A DNA stretch of 8,996 nucleotides. It comes from Verrucomicrobiota bacterium. GTDB lineage: Bacteria > Verrucomicrobiota > Verrucomicrobiia > Chthoniobacterales > UBA10450. Every line of letters starts with the position of its first letter. Positions within the stretch are counted from its first letter, which is position 1. Positions 5,656-8,996 of the stretch are shown piece after piece. The stretch covers positions 1 to 8,996 of the forward strand of contig QHOD01000132.1 in assembly GCA_003218615.1 (NCBI GenBank), read 5' to 3'. The position numbers were made by a program, and so were the translations under genes. Under the pieces are notes generated by a model. That model was not told the origin of the DNA. It saw nothing but the letters and a program-made list of their open reading frames with translations, and ran no database searches.

Positions 5656-7338
5656 ATGGAGCGCACAACTTTCCTCGAGTACTATCGGATCTGTGTTAAC
5701 CGCGACAGCGCCCCGCGCGAACTTAGTACGACCGGTACGATTGTTACTTACAAGGCTGTCGACGAAAGAACCGACGAACCCGTTGCCCTGAAACTCATCC
5801 CGGTCGAAAGCGTCGATCCAGCGATGCGGGAGCAGTTCGAGAAGGAGGCGCGTGGCGCCGAGAGACTTAATCACATCAATGTGGCCAAGGTTTTTGACTT
5901 CGGATGCGAGGCCGACCATTTCGTTTATGTCTCTGAATGCGTAACCGGGGAGAGGCTCGACTCGTGGGTCGAGGAACATGGCCCGATGCCGCCCGAGTCA
6001 GTGTTGCATATCGCTGCGCAAGTAGTCAGCGCGCTTTCCACCGTCAGTTTTCACAGGCTCAGGCATCGCGCCGTTCAACCATCTAACTTAGTAATTGTCC
6101 CAGGGTCGACTCCGGAAGGTGATTGGCCTTTCGTAAAGCTAATGAACCTGGGCTTGGCCGGATTAAAACTCGAGCCTGCTGGAAGCGACCAGCGCGAGCA
6201 AAGTTTTTCTATCGCACCAGAGTTCGCCAGTCCTGAACAAATCCAACAGGGAACGGTGGATTTCCGATCAGAAATTTATTCTCTCGGCGCGACAATGTAC
6301 TTCCTGCTGACGGGCGCCGCACCTTCGGCAAAGCTGCGCCGGCAACAGCTACGAATACTCCCAAAAGCTCTGCGGCCCTTGCTCTCGCAGATGTTGCATG
6401 CCAATCCCGATCAACGTCCACAGGATCCGGTCGCGCTCGCGGAAATGATTCACCAATGCCTGGTGAAAACTGAACGCCGGCGTGCACTCGCGCAAAGATT
6501 TGGCATTCCTTTCATGACAACAATTCCGCGAAGAGCGGACCGACCGCGGGGACGCTTGCTGCGAAGGACGTTGGCTTTTGGTGCGATTCTACTCGCGGCT
6601 GCGGCGGTTGCTGCAATTCTGTTGCCGGAGCCAATCGGAAGGATCTTGCACCAGAATAATGAGAAGAAATCCATTGGCGTTCTTGTCGGTGTTCCAGACA
6701 CATCACCGGCACCAGGCGTCCAGGATGGTTCCACCGCGACGGCTCCAACCATGGCGACGTCGCAACCCGCAAACCCGGCACAGCTCGTCCCGAACCAGCC
6801 GGCAACAAATTCGACGCCGCTTACAGATGTAAATCAAATCCCCTCGCCAGGTGTTGACCAGGCGCAAACGTCGAACCCGCAATTTGTGGCGGCGACAACT
6901 CCTGCTAATTCGCCAAGCGCAAGCTCGAACACTCCAACATCTGCTGCGGAAAACTCTGCGCAGCCGCAGGACAACTCGTCAGCGCAAGCCCCGAACGCCT
7001 TCGGGGTCACCCCGGAAACCGCCACCGCTGCCGCGTCAACTTCACGTAACAAAAGGAAAAGTGTTGCTTCCAATTCGAAGCGTCCGCGTATCGCTCAGAA
7101 TTCGCGTTCCTGGCAGCCGGGAGTTCCATCCGGCTCGGTGCGCGCCCGAGTTGTTGGCGCGACGCCCGATGGAAGACTAATCATGCGTCTGCCCTCCGGC
7201 CGCGCTGTAATCGTGACACCCGGATCGGATGACGAAGAGGAATTCGTTCCGCGCCGGCACCGCCGCGCGTTCATTGAGCGCGATGAGCTTTTCGCTCCCC
7301 CTCCTCGATTTGCGCCGGATTATTTTCCCTACGATTAG
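5656..7338 (+). CDS. Membrane-anchored Ser/Thr kinase-like protein, predicted pseudokinase
   Basis: The 560-aa product has a bacterial Pkn2-type kinase fold at residues about 20-270, basic residues and one membrane helix (about 305-323), then a tail rich in Ser/Thr/Ala/Pro/Gln/Asn (345-462), a basic patch (464-484) and a short possible beta module (495-522). By the positive-inside rule (RR303-304) the kinase fold is cytoplasmic and the tail periplasmic. VALK Lys46 and the helix-C Glu64 are kept, as are Asn144, SPE (192-194) and Arg254. However, the Gly loop keeps only Gly27, HRD is H137-R138-A139, the following Lys is Gln141, DFG is N164-L165-G166, and the conserved helix-F Asp is Glu206. Loss of both essential aspartates argues for a phosphotransfer-dead scaffold, perhaps sensing across the membrane. 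No Shine-Dalgarno is seen. The gene stands alone, convergent with the GH75 gene. The kinase fold is clear; the lack of activity is inferred. Confidence 0.88.
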   Translation: MERTTFLEYYRICVNRDSAPRELSTTGTIVTYKAVDERTDEPVALKLIPVESVDPAMREQFEKEARGAERLNHINVAKVFDFGCEADHFVYVSECVTGERLDSWVEEHGPMPPESVLHIAAQVVSALSTVSFHRLRHRAVQPSNLVIVPGSTPEGDWPFVKLMNLGLAGLKLEPAGSDQREQSFSIAPEFASPEQIQQGTVDFRSEIYSLGATMYFLLTGAAPSAKLRRQQLRILPKALRPLLSQMLHANPDQRPQDPVALAEMIHQCLVKTERRRALAQRFGIPFMTTIPRRADRPRGRLLRRTLAFGAILLAAAAVAAILLPEPIGRILHQNNEKKSIGVLVGVPDTSPAPGVQDGSTATAPTMATSQPANPAQLVPNQPATNSTPLTDVNQIPSPGVDQAQTSNPQFVAATTPANSPSASSNTPTSAAENSAQPQDNSSAQAPNAFGVTPETATAAASTSRNKRKSVASNSKRPRIAQNSRSWQPGVPSGSVRARVVGATPDGRLIMRLPSGRAVIVTPGSDDEEEFVPRRHRRAFIERDELFAPPPRFAPDYFPYD

Positions 7339-7359
7339 CGATCTCGACCGGCAGAGGTG

Positions 7360-7389
7360 GTCGCGGTAATTGATCTCGTTACGCGCGAC
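7360..7389. terminator. Hairpin between convergent genes, candidate bidirectional stop
   Basis: The stem pairs GTCGCG (7360-7365) with CGCGAC (7384-7389) and GTAA (7366-7369) with TTAC (7379-7382), leaving one bulged G at 7383 and a 9-nt loop. It sits in the 83-bp gap between the 3' ends of the pseudokinase and GH75 genes, where a bidirectional stop is expected. Neither side has a T-tract, so it is not a classic intrinsic terminator. Confidence 0.4.
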
Positions 7390-7421
7390 GGGCCGGGCGC
7401 GACGGCAAAATCGAGAATTGC

Positions 7422-8828
7422 TCAGGGTGAACTTGTCGGCGCAGGCGTCGGAGTTGCCGGCGCGCTGCCGGTCGTGCTTGGAACAGGAAATGCAAATGTC
7501 GGTGATGGCGACGCGGCTGGGGTGGTCGATATGCCGGGAGGTGGAGATTGTGCCGGAGAAGATGTCGATGTTGGGCTCGGAGACGGAGAAGGCGTGGGCG
7601 TGGGTGGCGGCGGAATAATATTTTCCCAACGATGCAGCGGCACAGTCGCGCCGCCGATTTCATCGGCAAGTTTTTGGCAACGCGCCTGAATTTTATTCAG
7701 ATCAGGCGGACCAAATGGCTTGTCAGCCGTTCCAGGGAAAATCAAATACGTCGCCTTGAGATCGCTTACCGGTCGGTTGTAAGGCGTGGATTGCGCGTTG
7801 ATTTGCTTCGCCAGGCGTAATGATGCCTCTCCGACTCTGTCGTTCGGTCCGATGTCGCCGACAATCGCGGGATAAATTGCGTCGCCGAAAACGACCAGCG
7901 CGTAATCGCCAGTGTTAACGGCGTCGTGGCCGTGCGTAAAGGCGCCCGGAACGACGATGTAAGGATCAGTCGCGCCAATGAGAAAACTGAATTTCTTTAG
8001 CGTGAAGACTTCAGCGCGCAGTTGCGCAATTGCCGTGCGCAGCTCGCGTTTGCGTTCGGGCGTGGTAGTCGAAAAAGCATATTCGTCCTCGGCGTGCTTC
8101 AATTTTTCCTCCGCCGCAGCCAGATACGGATTGGGCGCCGGCGTTTTCTTTGGCCAGCGATAACTGGTTGATGGCTTGAAATTGGTCGGCGCGCCGGTTC
8201 CAATGGGCATCCGGTCAGCATCGGAGCCATCGGCATCGACATCCATATCCGCCTGGAGCAGGAGCGCTTTGCGATGACTCTGCGGGTGCTGCAGTTGGAG
8301 CACGGTTTGGCAATCGAAAAAATTGTGGCGCGAAAGCAACAAGTCGAGACGAACAAGGTTCTCGCGTAACACTCTTATTTTCGTTTCGTAAAGCTGAGCG
8401 AAAAGGGGTGAAACCGGCTCCGGAGGTAACATTGCAGCCAATCCCGGCAAAACTGCCGGCAGTCGGGGACTGACTTTGGCCAGCTCTTCAATGGTCCTGT
8501 TCGGCGAAGGCAGGCGTGCCTGCAATTTTAAATCGAGAACGTAACTGTTCGGATCAACGCGTTCCGTCGTGGCATCGGCGCCCGGAAGAGTTTCGACCTT
8601 GGCATGAACTGTCACGCCATTGAATAACTTCGCTGTATCCAGCTTGCCCGTGACAAAGGGCGACCGTGCCCGTGTTGGTTCTGGTGAGGGTGTCGCTACT
8701 ACTATTTCCGCCGGGGCAGCGTGTTGCAATCGCTCCAGCGAAATCCAGCGGTAAACAATTGCCGCGAAGAGCGCGCCGAATAAAACCAGCGCAAGCCGCC
8801 GCCACGTCCGGAGACGAATTCTTCCCAC
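7422..8828 (-). CDS. GH75 (chitosanase-type) protein with signal anchor and Pro-rich tail
   Basis: The 468-aa product starts with basic residues and a hydrophobic helix (about 11-27), a signal anchor or uncleaved signal. A spacer and an unassigned domain (about 60-185) follow, then blocks recalling glycoside hydrolase family 75: DMDVDADGSDADR (194-206), FKPSTSYRWPKKTPAPNPYL (217-236), DPYIVVPGAF (288-297), GDYALVVFGDAIYPAIVGD (307-325), VGEASLRLAKQIN (332-344) and ATYLIFPG (359-366). Family members hydrolyse chitosan using an Asp and a Glu; Asp325 and Glu334 are the likely pair. A charged helical insert (about 237-279) splits the domain. The tail (405-468) is almost only Pro, Ser, Thr, Ala and Gly. 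GTG at 8828 is the only reasonable start: an in-frame TAA lies 12 nt before it and the next Met is residue 195. Predicted site is the periplasm or cell surface. The substrate could instead be peptidoglycan-like; activity is untested. Confidence 0.82.
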   Translation of the reverse strand: MGRIRLRTWRRLALVLFGALFAAIVYRWISLERLQHAAPAEIVVATPSPEPTRARSPFVTGKLDTAKLFNGVTVHAKVETLPGADATTERVDPNSYVLDLKLQARLPSPNRTIEELAKVSPRLPAVLPGLAAMLPPEPVSPLFAQLYETKIRVLRENLVRLDLLLSRHNFFDCQTVLQLQHPQSHRKALLLQADMDVDADGSDADRMPIGTGAPTNFKPSTSYRWPKKTPAPNPYLAAAEEKLKHAEDEYAFSTTTPERKRELRTAIAQLRAEVFTLKKFSFLIGATDPYIVVPGAFTHGHDAVNTGDYALVVFGDAIYPAIVGDIGPNDRVGEASLRLAKQINAQSTPYNRPVSDLKATYLIFPGTADKPFGPPDLNKIQARCQKLADEIGGATVPLHRWENIIPPPPTPTPSPSPSPTSTSSPAQSPPPGISTTPAASPSPTFAFPVPSTTGSAPATPTPAPTSSP

Positions 8829-8832
8829 GCGA

Positions 8833-8994
8833 TTACTTTTTTATCCAGGCGATAATTGCCGCGATGATCCCGATTGCACTCAAGATCGACATCATCCCTG
8901 CGGGCATGATTCTTCCGGTCCGCAGAAATTTGGGAACGAACTGGGCGGCGAGGAGAAGAGAAATGATGAATACAGTCGCCAGCCCCACGGCGCG
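8833..8994 (-). CDS. Small integral membrane protein, TMEM14-like, C-terminal part
   Basis: This frame is open from the right edge and ends at TAA 8833-8835; 53 residues are visible. They form two hydrophobic helices (about 3-20 and 33-50 of the visible part) joined by KFLRTGRIMPAGMMSILS. A basic loop followed by MPAGxM and a second helix is the pattern of the TMEM14 (Tmemb_14) family, small inner-membrane proteins of about 100 aa with no firm bacterial function. The stop lies 4 bp before the GH75 GTG, so the two are probably co-transcribed and perhaps translationally coupled. The family call rests on a short segment; other small multi-helix proteins are possible. Confidence 0.6.
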   Translation of the reverse strand, partial: RAVGLATVFIISLLLAAQFVPKFLRTGRIMPAGMMSILSAIGIIAAIIAWIKK

Positions 8995-8996
8995 AT

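Noticed and set aside
5470..5979. Long leftward frame of 169 codons over the tRNA and the kinase start
   Set aside because: It includes AWIRTKN, the familiar false peptide produced by translating the antisense of a tRNA, and the rest is the reverse of the kinase-fold gene. It is an artefact.
7357..7689. Rightward Gly/Val-rich frame of 110 codons
   Set aside because: It is the reverse of the Pro/Ser/Thr-rich tail of the GH75 gene; the Gly richness comes from Pro codons read backwards.

Overview
The window looks like chromosomal DNA from a moderately GC-rich Gram-negative bacterium. Several traits point to the Verrucomicrobia, perhaps the soil Spartobacteria/Chthoniobacterales: a TonB/TolA-like envelope protein, a GH75 chitosanase-type protein behind a small TMEM14-like membrane protein, a membrane-anchored kinase-fold protein with a long Ser/Thr/Pro/Ala tail, and little use of Shine-Dalgarno sites. 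The taxonomic call is inference from protein style, not from a marker gene.

Layout, left to right. (1) The 3' part of a TonB/TolA-type gene runs rightward to 548. It overlaps by ATGA a 36-codon reading frame that has a good Shine-Dalgarno site but is otherwise unexplained. (2) A leftward sufC-sufB-sufD cluster (4195 down to 623) encodes the SUF Fe-S scaffold complex: SufC ATPase, SufB scaffold and SufD partner. Catalytic and cluster-handling residues look intact, and no sufS, sufE/sufU, sufA or regulator is visible. (3) A leftward tandem-domain universal stress protein gene (5240 to 4401) lies about 200 bp upstream of sufC; that gap holds a perfect 7+7 bp inverted repeat and a candidate sufC promoter. 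(4) A rightward tRNA-Gln(TTG) with encoded CCA sits at 5490-5563. (5) A rightward 560-aa membrane protein has a protein-kinase fold in which the catalytic and metal-binding aspartates are replaced, so it is a predicted pseudokinase, followed by one membrane helix and a long external tail. (6) Convergent to it is a leftward GH75-type gene with a signal anchor and a Pro/Ser/Thr-rich tail. It starts 4 bp after the end of a TMEM14-like gene that runs off the right edge.

No insertion sequence, CRISPR array, phage gene or clear attachment site was found. No gene-free stretch exceeds about 250 bp. The most interesting items are the predicted transmembrane pseudokinase, the orphan translation start at the tonB/sufD junction, the palindrome upstream of sufC, and a recurring pattern of intergenic hairpins that lack T-tracts. 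I see no convincing evidence for a complete novel multi-gene system.
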